64,000 nt of DNA. It comes from Streptomyces sp. ADI96-02. GTDB lineage: Bacteria; Actinomycetota; Actinomycetes; Streptomycetales; Streptomycetaceae. The notes under the pieces are model-generated. The model did not search any database. It was not told where the DNA came from and saw only the letters and a list, made by a program, of their open reading frames with translations. Positions 45,195-52,939 of the stretch are shown here, piece by piece. Made by a program: the position numbers and the translations under genes. How positions within the stretch are numbered: the first letter of the stretch is position 1; each line of letters opens with the position of its first letter. Location of the stretch: the NCBI RefSeq assembly GCF_003846185.1, contig NZ_ML123034.1, positions 5,625,401-5,689,400 on the forward strand. Direction: 5' to 3'.

Positions 45195-45225
45195 CGCCCG
45201 CCCCGGCTGTTACCCGGGGCGGGCG
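45195..45225 (+). terminator. Hairpin after the PAPS-reductase-like gene
   Basis: Arms CGCCCGCCCCGG (45195-45206) and CCGGGGCGGGCG (45214-45225) with a 7-base loop. The downstream leader and the MPDTTP start codons match those after the HNH gene, so the whole leader is a duplication. Confidence 0.75.
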
Positions 45226-45259
45226 CCCCACCACCGTACCGACCACCGAGGAGCCTCTG

Positions 45260-46408
45260 ATGCCTGACACCACCCCTGACCGCCCCGCCGACCAGCTGCG
45301 CGCCGCCGCCGTCCGCGCCCGGGAGACCGGCGACCCGCTGCACACCGCCCTGGCCCCGCTGCTGGAGGCTGTGGCGGTGGACGCCATCAGCTGCCGGTGC
45401 GTCCCGGAGTGCCCGACGGGGGCCGCCCTGGCGGTGGCCCGGCAGCTCCTCGGCACCACGACGTGCGGCCCGGTGCCGGACTCCTGCGGTGACGAGCCGT
45501 GCGCGAACCACGAGCGGGAGCAGGCCCACGCCGAGGGCGAGCACGCGTTCTGCAGGGCCGAGTGTGCTACCGATCTGGCCGACGACTACGCCTCCTGCCC
45601 CGGCTATGAAGCGTCGCCGAACCTGTGCCGCTGCCCCTGCTACGGGTGCAAGCACCACTGCTCGACCCACCAGCCGCCCGCCGCCCCGCCCGCGCCTGCC
45701 GACCGGGCCGCCGTGCTCACCGAGGCCGAGCGGACGATGCTCACCTACGCGCTCGACGAGGCGCAGGAGCACATCTGGTCGCGTGACGGGTTCACCGACG
45801 AGGACCAGGCCGCCGTGACCTCGCTCCGCCGTCTGGCCGGTGAGGCTGCCGCCGGGGCACACCACCCCACCACGACCCGCTCGTACCGGCTGGAGCACCG
45901 CCACCCCGAAGAGTCCACCTGGCGACCGAACACCCCCGGCATCGGCGCGAACTGGTCCTGGCGGTCCCGTGAGAAGGCCGACCAGCGCCTGGCCGAAGCC
46001 CAAGACCGGTGGCCCGACTTCGAGCACCGGCTGATCGAGACGACGACCACCGTCACCGAGGCCCCCGCTGTCCCTGCCGCGCCCGAGGAGACCACCTGGG
46101 TGGGTGCGACGGAACTCGCCTCCGACCGGGCCGCCACCCGGGACCGCATCCGCCGGGCGATCTGTGAGGCGTCCGGGTTCACCTGGCTCCCCGACGACCT
46201 CGTCATCGAACTGTGCGAGGCCACCAACACCGGACGTCCCACCGGCTGGCCCGAACTGGCCGACCGCGACGGCGACATCTGGGCCATCACCAGCGAGACC
46301 CACGACGGCGACACGGTCCTGATGCCTTGCTCCGGAGACATGGGCCCCATGCTCCGCCGCGACGTCGAAGCCCACTTCGGGCCGCTCACCACCGAGGGGG
46401 CCCGGTGA
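45260..46408 (+). CDS. Large Cys-rich element protein
   Basis: A 382-residue protein. The region 45-135 has many cysteines (CRCVPECPTG, CGDEPCANH, CRCPCYGCKHHC) that must bind metal. Helical and beta segments follow without a known domain. ATG 45260 is taken because its first residues MPDTTP match the duplicated mini-ORF at 44311. GTGA couples it to the next gene. Function is unknown. Confidence 0.7.
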   Translation: MPDTTPDRPADQLRAAAVRARETGDPLHTALAPLLEAVAVDAISCRCVPECPTGAALAVARQLLGTTTCGPVPDSCGDEPCANHEREQAHAEGEHAFCRAECATDLADDYASCPGYEASPNLCRCPCYGCKHHCSTHQPPAAPPAPADRAAVLTEAERTMLTYALDEAQEHIWSRDGFTDEDQAAVTSLRRLAGEAAAGAHHPTTTRSYRLEHRHPEESTWRPNTPGIGANWSWRSREKADQRLAEAQDRWPDFEHRLIETTTTVTEAPAVPAAPEETTWVGATELASDRAATRDRIRRAICEASGFTWLPDDLVIELCEATNTGRPTGWPELADRDGDIWAITSETHDGDTVLMPCSGDMGPMLRRDVEAHFGPLTTEGAR

Positions 46409-46692
46409 CCGCCCAGCCCGAGCGTGTCCCGCTCGATCACCTCACCAGCGACCACCTCGACGCCCTGCACGCGCGGCTTGACCTCCTCGAAGCGGGCCGC
46501 GACGAGCGGGTCGTGCTGCTGGAGGAGGCCCGCGACGCCCTGGAGTCCGCCGGAGCACCAGGTGCGCACGGCGACGACTGGCCCCGACTCGTCCCCGCCA
46601 TCGAACAGCTGGCCGCCGACCGTGACCGGCTCGCCACCGAGGTCGCCCGGCTCACCACCGACCAGCAGCCCCCCACGCAGCACACCACCTGA
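46405..46692 (+). CDS. Small coiled-coil protein
   Basis: 95 residues from GTG 46405. Almost the whole chain is a coiled coil (LDALHARLDLLEAGRDERVV to DRDRLATEVARLTT). It overlaps the previous gene. The role is unknown. Confidence 0.65.
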   Translation: MTAQPERVPLDHLTSDHLDALHARLDLLEAGRDERVVLLEEARDALESAGAPGAHGDDWPRLVPAIEQLAADRDRLATEVARLTTDQQPPTQHTT

Positions 46693-46714
46693 CCCGACCA
46701 ACGAGGAGAACCCG

Positions 46715-46888
46715 ATGCGACGCGAACCCACCATCCACAACCCGGCCCTCACCGTCACCTGCCCCCACTGCCGCTGCGTCCCCGGTGCCCCCTGCCTCGA
46801 CAGCCGCGGCAGCCGGCTCACGGAAAACCGGGTCCACCAGGCACGTGCGGCAGCCCACCGCGACCGTCAGGCCGCACGCCAGGCATGA
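46715..46888 (+). CDS. Small zinc-finger protein (phage zinc-binding type)
   Basis: 57 residues with one zinc module CPHCRCVPGAPC...HQARAAAHRD, the same layout as in the 42012 and 42989 products. GAGGAGAACCCG precedes the ATG. A long hairpin follows. Confidence 0.7.
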   Translation: MRREPTIHNPALTVTCPHCRCVPGAPCLDSRGSRLTENRVHQARAAAHRDRQAARQA

Positions 46889-46892
46889 AAGC

Positions 46893-46932
46893 CCGGTACG
46901 CCCGCCCGGATCAGATCCGGGCGAGCGTACCG
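46893..46932 (+). terminator. Long hairpin after the zinc-finger gene
   Basis: CGCCCGGATC and GATCCGGGCG pair almost without a loop, and CGGTACGC pairs with GCGTACCG outside. This is the largest perfect-arm structure between 45 and 48 kb. Confidence 0.7.
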
Positions 46933-46960
46933 AGGCGGGTGCGACGTTAGTGCGACATTC

Positions 46961-47230
46961 ATGGGGAACACTGTCGAAATGATGACATTGCCGCCTCGTG
47001 AACTGGTTGGGTACGCGCTCTGCGCCTGGGACGCCCGCGTCAGCGCAGACGAACGGACCGAGGCCGCTTTCCTGGGTCTCGCCGGGATGATCATCAGTCA
47101 CAGTCCGGCGACCCTCGACGACACCTGGCCCATCCTGCAAATGATCACAGCATGGGACAAGGTCACCAGCCGAAAACGCCACCGCGCCGACTACCTCGCA
47201 ATGGCCGACCGCATCCTCGCCCAGCTATAA
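46961..47230 (+). CDS. Unknown small protein, less GC-rich
   Basis: 89 residues (MGNTVEMMTLPPRELVGYAL). It is helical throughout with no motif. The codon use is less GC-biased than in its neighbours, hinting at a separate origin. It is monocistronic, before the convergent Panacea pair. Confidence 0.62.
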   Translation: MGNTVEMMTLPPRELVGYALCAWDARVSADERTEAAFLGLAGMIISHSPATLDDTWPILQMITAWDKVTSRKRHRADYLAMADRILAQL

Positions 47231-47273
47231 CAACACCAGCGGCCCCCGCCGGAAGGGGGGGGCGCAGCCAATC

Positions 47274-47735
47274 TCAACGTTTCGTGGGCCAGATTTCATG
47301 CCGAGCATCCCACCACACCACATGAAAGACGTTCCCGACCAAAAAACCCCAGAGCCGGCCAGCGCTCCCGATCCGCAACTTCCAGATCTGCGTCATGTCG
47401 GATAAACCCAACGCGTCAAGCCGGGCCAGCGCGACCCTATTCGGCAAAGTATGAACATCGTGACGCTTCCCAGGCCATTCGCCCTGATGGAACAGCTCGT
47501 GCATCGTCTGGCTCTCGAACTTCGCCATATCCTGAAGCAACGCCATCAAACGCTCATGATCCAGCGACACGAGCCCCCACGGGCCATCCAAGTCCAAATG
47601 GCTGAACCGCCAGCACACCCGCTCCTCAGACGTCCTGCTGCTCGGCAGGAGCAAGGCCGGATCCCCAGTGCGCTTCTCGTCCGAGATAGACCCGGGCGGG
47701 ACGCTGACCTTCTTCCCCTTCCCCCCTTTGCCCAT
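47274..47735 (-). CDS. Candidate toxin of a Panacea toxin-antitoxin pair
   Basis: A 153-residue protein. The C-terminal half (KLRIGSAGRLWGFLVGNVFH and VVWWDARHEIWP) resembles RelE/HigB-type RNase folds, where a basic, aromatic C terminus is typical. The N terminus is a Lys-rich, flexible segment. Its ATG overlaps the antitoxin stop (TGATG), the normal order antitoxin then toxin. Fold assignment is tentative. Confidence 0.65.
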   Translation of the reverse strand: MGKGGKGKKVSVPPGSISDEKRTGDPALLLPSSRTSEERVCWRFSHLDLDGPWGLVSLDHERLMALLQDMAKFESQTMHELFHQGEWPGKRHDVHTLPNRVALARLDALGLSDMTQIWKLRIGSAGRLWGFLVGNVFHVVWWDARHEIWPTKR

Positions 47736-48193
47736 CAGTCTTCGCGGCCCGCCAACGCACCGAAGAAGTCGGCGATCTCCTCATCCCGCAGCTCTTCGTT
47801 GCTGCGCTGGAGGTCGTCCTCCAGGCCCGCCCGCCGCCGGGCATCCAGCCAAGGGCCGGGCCGATGCGTCATCGCGGACAGCTCATGGGCAGAAAACGCC
47901 TTGAAACTCTCCAGCACGGCGTCGATCGACTCACGCTCGCCCACATCCAGCTTCGACGGGTCGCCGTGAATATCGCCGCTCTCAAGTCGGAACTGGCCGC
48001 GGTGCTCGGCGTACAACTCGTACACCACCGGCCCGTTCGCCCACGCCTCGAAACGCTCCGGGAACAGCTGCCGGTCCTCCCAGGCCAGGTGGTACCCGTA
48101 GGCGAAATAGCAGAGCTTCTGCAACTTCATCGCGGACATCGGACTGTCCTTGCGCAGTATGTACGCGGCCACGTCCTGAACGCTCGCTGTCAT
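47735..48193 (-). CDS. Panacea-domain antitoxin
   Basis: A 152-residue Panacea (DUF4065/SocA-like) protein. The hallmark is MSAMKLQKLCYFAYGYHLAW followed by FEAWANGPVVYELYAEHRGQ. Panacea proteins neutralise many unrelated toxins encoded next to them. GAGGGG precedes ATG 48193. The pair probably stabilises the element or acts against phages. Confidence 0.88.
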   Translation of the reverse strand: MTASVQDVAAYILRKDSPMSAMKLQKLCYFAYGYHLAWEDRQLFPERFEAWANGPVVYELYAEHRGQFRLESGDIHGDPSKLDVGERESIDAVLESFKAFSAHELSAMTHRPGPWLDARRRAGLEDDLQRSNEELRDEEIADFFGALAGRED

Positions 48194-48517
48194 GGTGTCC
48201 CCTCTGGTGCCTGTTCCTCACCGTAGATGAGTCCTCTCCGGGTGCGACTCGGCGGGTCTACGGGCAGGACGGCACATCCCCCAGACAGCCCACCGTAGCG
48301 ACTGGAGCTGGCACCGGTAAGAGGCAGGGTGAAGGTCTGGACAACCCATGACGTGTCGATCGCACGTTCGAATAACTGGTGGGAGGAGTCCACCCAGAGG
48401 CCCAATCGTCCAGCCCCACGGAACCGCGTGACGAACGGGCCCGAACACGCCGCGACCCCCATCAATCGGTGGAGGTCACGGCGCACGTGCGCCTTCGGGG
48501 ACCACGAGGGCACAGGG
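48194..48517. other. Intergenic region before the Panacea pair
   Basis: These 324 bases hold no convincing gene on either strand. They should contain the Panacea operon promoter. Weak inverted sequences are present but none is perfect over 10 bases. Confidence 0.4.
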
Positions 48518-48937
48518 TCACGACGCCTCACCCTCCTGCGGCGGGTAGGCGATGGCGAGCCCCGGCACCTCCTGCGCAATCCGGGCAACAACCGCCCGGT
48601 GCCAGGAAGCCGGGAACGGAACCTCGGGGTGCGCTGCGTGGTACTCGGCATCCGTCCGGTACGTGAACACCCCAGGCCCTGGGAGGTCAAGAAGCTTGCT
48701 GACGGCGCCAGCCACGAACTCACCGGTACGGGCCTCCAGGCTCTCCATCTCCAAACGCACCCCGTCAGGGACGGCGTACTTGCCCTGCTCCCAGTGCCGC
48801 ACCGTGCGGGGGGACACCCCGAGGTGGGCGGCGAGCCAGTCCCCGGTCAGGCCGAGCCAGTCCCGGACCACACGGAACTCGGCGTCCGTCATCCGCTCAT
48901 CGTCGGACATCCCGGGAGGGTCGGTGTGCTCAGTCAT
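48518..48937 (-). CDS. HTH regulator (DUF1870-like)
   Basis: A 139-residue protein. Residues 20-60 (FRVVRDWLGLTGDWLAAHLG and VSPRTVRHWEQGKYAVPDG) are a Cro/C1-type HTH. The rest is a small alpha/beta domain. GGAGG lies before ATG 48937. It may regulate the Panacea pair downstream on the same strand, but the 324-base gap argues for separate promoters. Confidence 0.72.
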   Translation of the reverse strand: MTEHTDPPGMSDDERMTDAEFRVVRDWLGLTGDWLAAHLGVSPRTVRHWEQGKYAVPDGVRLEMESLEARTGEFVAGAVSKLLDLPGPGVFTYRTDAEYHAAHPEVPFPASWHRAVVARIAQEVPGLAIAYPPQEGEAS

Positions 48938-48957
48938 GCTGGGGCCTCCAGGCCGTA

Positions 48958-48982
48958 AGCCCCGGCGGTATCCGCCGGGGCT
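48958..48982 (-). terminator. Hairpin between two minus-strand genes
   Basis: Perfect 11-base arms AGCCCCGGCGG (48958-48968) and CCGCCGGGGCT (48972-48982), with the 3-base loop TAT. It terminates the 48993 gene. Confidence 0.75.
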
Positions 48983-48992
48983 GGGGTGGCCG

Positions 48993-49328
48993 TCAGTTGT
49001 CGACGTCGTGCTTCTGGATGATCGTCCACAGGTCGACGTCCTGGATCGCTTCGCGGATGTCGAAGTCGCCGATCTCGTCGGTGTAGTCGGGGTCGGTGTG
49101 GTGCAGGCCGATGAACTCGTTGCCCGCGATGGAGATGCCGGCGGGGAGGGCGTCTTCGATGGCGTCGCGGTAGTCGGAGGCGATGAGGTCGAGGGCGCCG
49201 CTGCTCTCCATGCGCTCCTGCCAGTCGCTGGGGCCGCCGTTGATGGCGTCCACGATGCTGGCCTCGACGGACAGGTTGCCGCTGTCGCCGTGGTTGTTCC
49301 AGGTGCCGTAGCTGGTGGTGACGTTCAT
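48993..49328 (-). CDS. Acidic element protein of unknown function
   Basis: 111 residues (MNVTTSYGTWNNHGDSGNLS). The sequence is strongly acidic, with alternating beta and helix, and has no known domain. GGAAGGA is well placed before the ATG. It could mimic DNA, as anti-restriction proteins do, but that is only an idea. Confidence 0.7.
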   Translation of the reverse strand: MNVTTSYGTWNNHGDSGNLSVEASIVDAINGGPSDWQERMESSGALDLIASDYRDAIEDALPAGISIAGNEFIGLHHTDPDYTDEIGDFDIREAIQDVDLWTIIQKHDVDN

Positions 49329-49453
49329 GGCCGGGTCCTTCCGGTGGAGTCTGGGGCTGTTCCCCTGACCTCATGACGACAACATTAGCTTCCTGTTTTA
49401 GGAAGCGCAAGGGGTGTCGCGCAGAAGAGTGAGAACCCATCAGAAACCCCAGC

Positions 49454-50599
49454 TCAGAAACGCATCGCCGGATGGCACCGCTGGCACAGGGTGGTCGTCG
49501 GCAACCCGTCATGGCCGGTCGCATCCCGCCGGCGGGTCACCTCGCCGCAGTCCGGGTCCCCGCAGTGCGGTACCGTCTCCCACCCTTGAGGCCGCGACCC
49601 GTTCCGGCCTTCCTCCTCCAGGCGCCCCCACGAGTCCTGGTACGGCCTGTGCGGGCCCGAACGCCCGGCAAGCTGCATCCACCCATCCACGACCGCATCC
49701 GTGCCCTCCAGGGGCCGTCTCGCAGCCTCACGGAACGCCACCGGGTCCGGCAGCTCATCCGCAGCCAGCCGGTGCACGTACACTGCCGCAGCAGAGTTCA
49801 CCGCGGCACCACCGAGGTCGAGGTACGTCTTCAAGTCCTGCTCGACCCAACCGGCGTCCAGGGCGGCAGCGACAAGGCCGACCAACCGTCCGCGCTGCTT
49901 CGACCCCGGCGGGCGACCACGGAAGTCCAGCGCGGACACGAAGGGCTCGGCCTGCGGGTGCAGTTCCGGCGTACCAGTGGCGGTACCTCGGTCTTCGTCT
50001 TGATGAAGGAAATCGCCACCGCCTCCTCCCTGCCCAGCCGGCTCATCACCTGCAGACGGCAGCGGGCCGGAGGAGGAGGGAGAGTCTTGAGGAGAAGCAA
50101 GGAGAAGAACAGGAGAAGGGGGCCCAACGGTGGTTGGCCCTTCACCCACCACGGTTGGGCCTTCGCCCACTGTGGTTGGGCCTTCCGCAACCACGGTTGG
50201 GCCTTCAGGCGTCAAAGGCCCAACCGTGGTTGGCCCTTCCGGCTCACAAGGTCCAACGCTGGTTGGGGCTTCGAAATCCGGCACCCGGAACTGCATCGCC
50301 ACACCCGGCACCGCATACAACGGACGGCCATCCCGGCCCGTACCGATCGGCAACCGGAACTCCCAGCCCGCCACCGCAAGCCGACGCAGCATCTCCCGGA
50401 CGCTCAGCTCATCCTTCGCACCCGTCCACCGCACCAAGTCCGCCAAGCGCACCTTGCTGCGCCTGCCCCGGGCCGCGTCGAACCGCCACTCGTCGTCATA
50501 CCGGGCGTCATCCGCGATCTCCAACGCCACCGCCCGCTGCAAACCCTTGATCTCCGGCCCCAACGCCTCACGCAACTCACGGCGCAACTCGCTACTCAT
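49454..50599 (-). CDS. Replication initiator-like protein with iterons in its coding sequence
   Basis: A 381-residue protein. The N-terminal 105 residues form a winged-helix-like domain (VRLADLVRWTGAKDELSVRE, LRRLAVAGWEFRLPIGTG). Residues about 112-159 are GPTTVGE-type repeats. The C-terminal half has a helical domain and a CGDPDCGEV...CQRC zinc cluster. The order DNA-binding domain, repeat-encoding centre, second domain mirrors lambda O, whose origin lies in its own gene. GGAGG precedes ATG 50599. It is transcribed opposite to the conjugation genes. Confidence 0.7.
   Translation of the reverse strand: MSSELRRELREALGPEIKGLQRAVALEIADDARYDDEWRFDAARGRRSKVRLADLVRWTGAKDELSVREMLRRLAVAGWEFRLPIGTGRDGRPLYAVPGVAMQFRVPDFEAPTSVGPCEPEGPTTVGPLTPEGPTVVAEGPTTVGEGPTVVGEGPTTVGPPSPVLLLASPQDSPSSSGPLPSAGDEPAGQGGGGGDFLHQDEDRGTATGTPELHPQAEPFVSALDFRGRPPGSKQRGRLVGLVAAALDAGWVEQDLKTYLDLGGAAVNSAAAVYVHRLAADELPDPVAFREAARRPLEGTDAVVDGWMQLAGRSGPHRPYQDSWGRLEEEGRNGSRPQGWETVPHCGDPDCGEVTRRRDATGHDGLPTTTLCQRCHPAMRF
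50124..50266. repeat. Six phased quasi-palindromic iterons (candidate origin of replication)
   Basis: The 14-mers start at 50124, 50145, 50166, 50187, 50220 and 50253, with the consensus CCAACNNTGGTTGG (second half GGTTGG invariant). The spacings are 21, 21, 21, 33 and 33 bases, i.e. whole numbers of helical turns. On the initiator's 3' side lies a nearly pure purine tract (50069-50122) that is less GC-rich than its surroundings. Confidence 0.65.
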
Positions 50600-50684
50600 C
50601 ACAACCTCCACCGCACCGACCAACGCCGAGCAGCACAAACACAGCACTCCTGAGGGAACGCGGGACCCGCCCGCCGATCTGGAA

Positions 50685-50714
50685 ACGGCCGGGCAGCTGG
50701 TGCTGCCCGGCCGT
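50685..50714 (-). terminator. Hairpin between antirepressor and initiator genes
   Basis: Perfect 13-base arms (50685-50697, 50702-50714) with loop TGGT. It can end the antirepressor transcript. Confidence 0.75.
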
Positions 50715-50729
50715 AAGGAACCGCAGGGG

Positions 50730-51497
50730 TCAGGCGCTAAGGGCGACCTGGCCGCCCGACTCGAACATGCCGATCTCGTCGGCGATCTCCGCGTACACCT
50801 GCTCCAGCAGCGGGCGGTCGTCCTCGACGTATGCGACGACCTTGTCGATCCGCGAACCGGCAGGCCCCGGGATCTTCTCCGGGCGCTTCCCATGCACCTT
50901 CAGGTACCGGTTTGAAACCCGGACCCCGAACCCCGACTGGAACTTCGCCACGGTCGCCGGCTTGTGCCCCTTCTCCGCGAGGAACGTCGACGCGTACAGA
51001 GGCGTCTCCGCGGAGTCGAGCTCGGGCCGCTCGCCCATCGCCCGCGCCATGATGACCTTGCCGGTCGCCGCCGCGTAGGACTCCGGCAGGACGTGCCGCA
51101 GGATCGCGAGCACCTCGGCCTGCTCCCGGTACGGAAGGGGCCCAGCCGCCGTAGTGACCTCCCGCACCGGCTCCGCCTCGAACCGCCCGGTCTCCCGGAT
51201 CTCGCGCAGGATTGCCTTGACGCGCTTCTTGATCTCTTTCGCGCCAGGGAGGGTGCTGCGGAAGATCAGCTCCCACATGCCGTCCTCGTAGATGACGTTC
51301 AAGCGCTGCGGACCGCCGGGGGTCAGCACGATTTGCTGACCCTTTTCGTCATCACCCAGGAGGCGCGTTGCGTCGCTCGCCTGCCCGTACCCCATGGCCT
51401 TCGCGTAGTCCGATGCCACGGCGTAGGGGGTGCCGTGCTCGGTGACACCGAAACGGATGTCCGACCCCGAGACGTTGAACAACTGCACTGCGCTCAT
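50730..51497 (-). CDS. BRO-N domain antirepressor-like protein
   Basis: A 255-residue protein. The N-terminal BRO-N domain is seen in VTEHGTPYAVASDYAKAMGY and GDDEKGQQIVLTPGGPQRLN, through ELIFRSTLPGAKEIKKRVKA. The C-terminal half (about 125-255) is an unassigned helical region that could contact a partner repressor. Such proteins counteract element repressors or bind DNA. It overlaps the DUF6907 gene by TGATG. Confidence 0.85.
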   Translation of the reverse strand: MSAVQLFNVSGSDIRFGVTEHGTPYAVASDYAKAMGYGQASDATRLLGDDEKGQQIVLTPGGPQRLNVIYEDGMWELIFRSTLPGAKEIKKRVKAILREIRETGRFEAEPVREVTTAAGPLPYREQAEVLAILRHVLPESYAAATGKVIMARAMGERPELDSAETPLYASTFLAEKGHKPATVAKFQSGFGVRVSNRYLKVHGKRPEKIPGPAGSRIDKVVAYVEDDRPLLEQVYAEIADEIGMFESGGQVALSA

Positions 51498-51871
51498 CAG
51501 ATGGCGTCCATCTGCCGGCGAAGCACGCGCAGGGTGTCGACGAACGCCTGCATCTGTGCGATGAGGATGTCGGCGCCATTCTTGTCGACCTCGGCGTCGG
51601 TCTCGCCGCTCAGGTACATGACGAGCGTGTCATCGTCCGGCGTGCGGTCGATCTTGAGGAGCTGAGCCTTGATGAGAGCGTCAGCCACATCGCCGTCGAG
51701 CGGATCGGGGTTTGCCACGCTGTGCTCTGCCGAGAGGTGGACGGTCATGCGCATGGTGGCGCATGCCGCCGCCTGGTGGCTTTCGCGGCACCAGGCCGGG
51801 CAGAGGGTGGGGTGCGCGGCGTGGGTGTCACCCTCAGGCGCATCTACGGATCCGGGCAGTAGAGTAGTCAC
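51497..51871 (-). CDS. DUF6907-type protein
   Basis: 124 residues from GTG 51871. The zinc-like CPAWCRESHQ motif near the N terminus is typical of this Streptomyces family. The C-terminal part is acidic with a helix. It is the first gene of the minus-strand operon with the antirepressor. Function is unknown. Confidence 0.72.
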   Translation of the reverse strand: MTTLLPGSVDAPEGDTHAAHPTLCPAWCRESHQAAACATMRMTVHLSAEHSVANPDPLDGDVADALIKAQLLKIDRTPDDDTLVMYLSGETDAEVDKNGADILIAQMQAFVDTLRVLRRQMDAI

Positions 51872-52067
51872 GTGGACTTCCTCTCTTCGCAGGGAAGGGT
51901 CTCCGATCAGCGAGGTGCAACTCGCTGTGCGAACCGGCCGAGGCGTTTGAGCGCCTCGGCCGTTCTCGTCTCAAGCTAAGCCCATTCTGAGCCGAAGGCA
52001 AGCCTAGTTAGGCATTCGGTGTGCGTCGGGGGTGGCGCCCACGGCTCTACCTGTGCATGATGTGCCT
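51872..52067. promoter_or_regulatory. Divergent control region with CTAGTTAG palindrome
   Basis: It lies between the divergent antirepressor operon and the second repressor. GCCTAGTTAGGC (52003-52014) is a near-palindrome whose core CTAGTTAG is the exact complement of CTAACTAG at 28897. Probably a repressor site. Confidence 0.55.
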
Positions 52068-52469
52068 ATGAGTGAGGACTACGAGGCGCTAGGGAGGGCC
52101 GTAAGGGAGGCCCGGATCCGCCAAGGCATGACGCAGACCCAGTTGGCCGAGGTGGCTGGAGTGTCGCGAGCCACGCTTCAAAATTTGGAGCGCGGCGGAA
52201 GGCTGCGGAGCCTCAACCTAGTGAAGATCGAGTCGGTGCTGGGGTGGGCCCCAGGATCCGTCCAAGCTCTCCTCGAAGGGGGCGCCCCCAGCCCGATAGA
52301 GGAGATGCCGGAAGCGGTCGGGGCCTCCTCGGTCACCCTCTCCGAAGAGGAGCTTGCGCAGGCAGTCACCAGCGCCATGGTCGCCACGGTCGACACTGTA
52401 ACCGCCGCAGAAATCCGCGAGGTCGCGCGGAGGATGGTTGAGGATCTTAAGCAACGCGGAATCCTCTGA
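52068..52469 (+). CDS. XRE-family repressor (element switch, right)
   Basis: A 133-residue HTH protein (AVREARIRQGMTQTQLAEVA, GVSRATLQNLERG) followed by VLGWAPGSVQALLEG and a helical tail ending VEDLKQRGIL. It is a paralogue of the 28350 protein. ATG 52068 is used. The paired repressors and the BRO antirepressor form a three-part control circuit. Confidence 0.85.
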   Translation: MSEDYEALGRAVREARIRQGMTQTQLAEVAGVSRATLQNLERGGRLRSLNLVKIESVLGWAPGSVQALLEGGAPSPIEEMPEAVGASSVTLSEEELAQAVTSAMVATVDTVTAAEIREVARRMVEDLKQRGIL

Positions 52470-52492
52470 GTCCTCCGCATCCTGGGCGCAAG

Positions 52493-52518
52493 AAGGCCCC
52501 GCCAGTGGCGGGGCCTTT
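52493..52518 (+). terminator. Hairpin terminator after the right repressor
   Basis: Arms AAGGCCCCGCC (52493-52503) and GGCGGGGCCTT (52507-52517) with loop AGT and a following T. It is near the convergent NUDIX stop (52532). Confidence 0.8.
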
Positions 52519-52531
52519 CGATTGTCCTGGT

Positions 52532-52939
52532 CTAGCGGCGGAGCGCCTCATCCAGGTACTCCTGCACGGGCCCAAACAGCCCCCACGGCACGTACTTCGC
52601 GATCTCCTCGTGCCTGATCCATTCCACTGCGGCGATCTCTTCGGCGTCCCCGACGATGGCGTCTCCGGAGATCAGCTCGCACGCCACATACGTCATTGGC
52701 ACCCCTGTCTGCGGGTGGACCCGGTCACCGAGGACTCGGACGGCCTTGACCTCCAGGCCGACCTCCTCCGCGGTCTCCCGCACCGCGGCCTGCTCCGGGG
52801 ACTCGCCGGCCTCGATGCCGCCGCCGGGGAACGCCCACAGCAGCTTCCCCTCCCGCTGCTGCCGCCGGATCATCAGCACCTTCCCTCTGTCGACGATGAT
52901 CGCCGTGGAGACGGGGGGCTGGACACTCTGCTCGGTCAC
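52532..52939 (-). CDS. NUDIX hydrolase
   Basis: A 135-residue NUDIX domain. The signature GGGIEAGESPEQAAVRETAE plus EEVG is intact, so nucleoside-diphosphate-linked substrates should be hydrolysed. GTG 52939 overlaps the stop of the upstream HTH-NUDIX gene by 4 bases. The two were probably created by duplication and act together. Confidence 0.88.
   Translation of the reverse strand: MTEQSVQPPVSTAIIVDRGKVLMIRRQQREGKLLWAFPGGGIEAGESPEQAAVRETAEEVGLEVKAVRVLGDRVHPQTGVPMTYVACELISGDAIVGDAEEIAAVEWIRHEEIAKYVPWGLFGPVQEYLDEALRR

Noticed and set aside
48218..48448. Minus-strand ORF of 76 codons in the gap before the Panacea pair
   Set aside because: It lacks a ribosome site and its composition is not like neighbouring genes.
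50124..50266. Repeats as pure protein repeats without DNA role
   Set aside because: Not excluded, but the two-fold symmetry in the DNA and both 21- and 33-base spacings are not needed for a protein repeat, so a DNA role is preferred.
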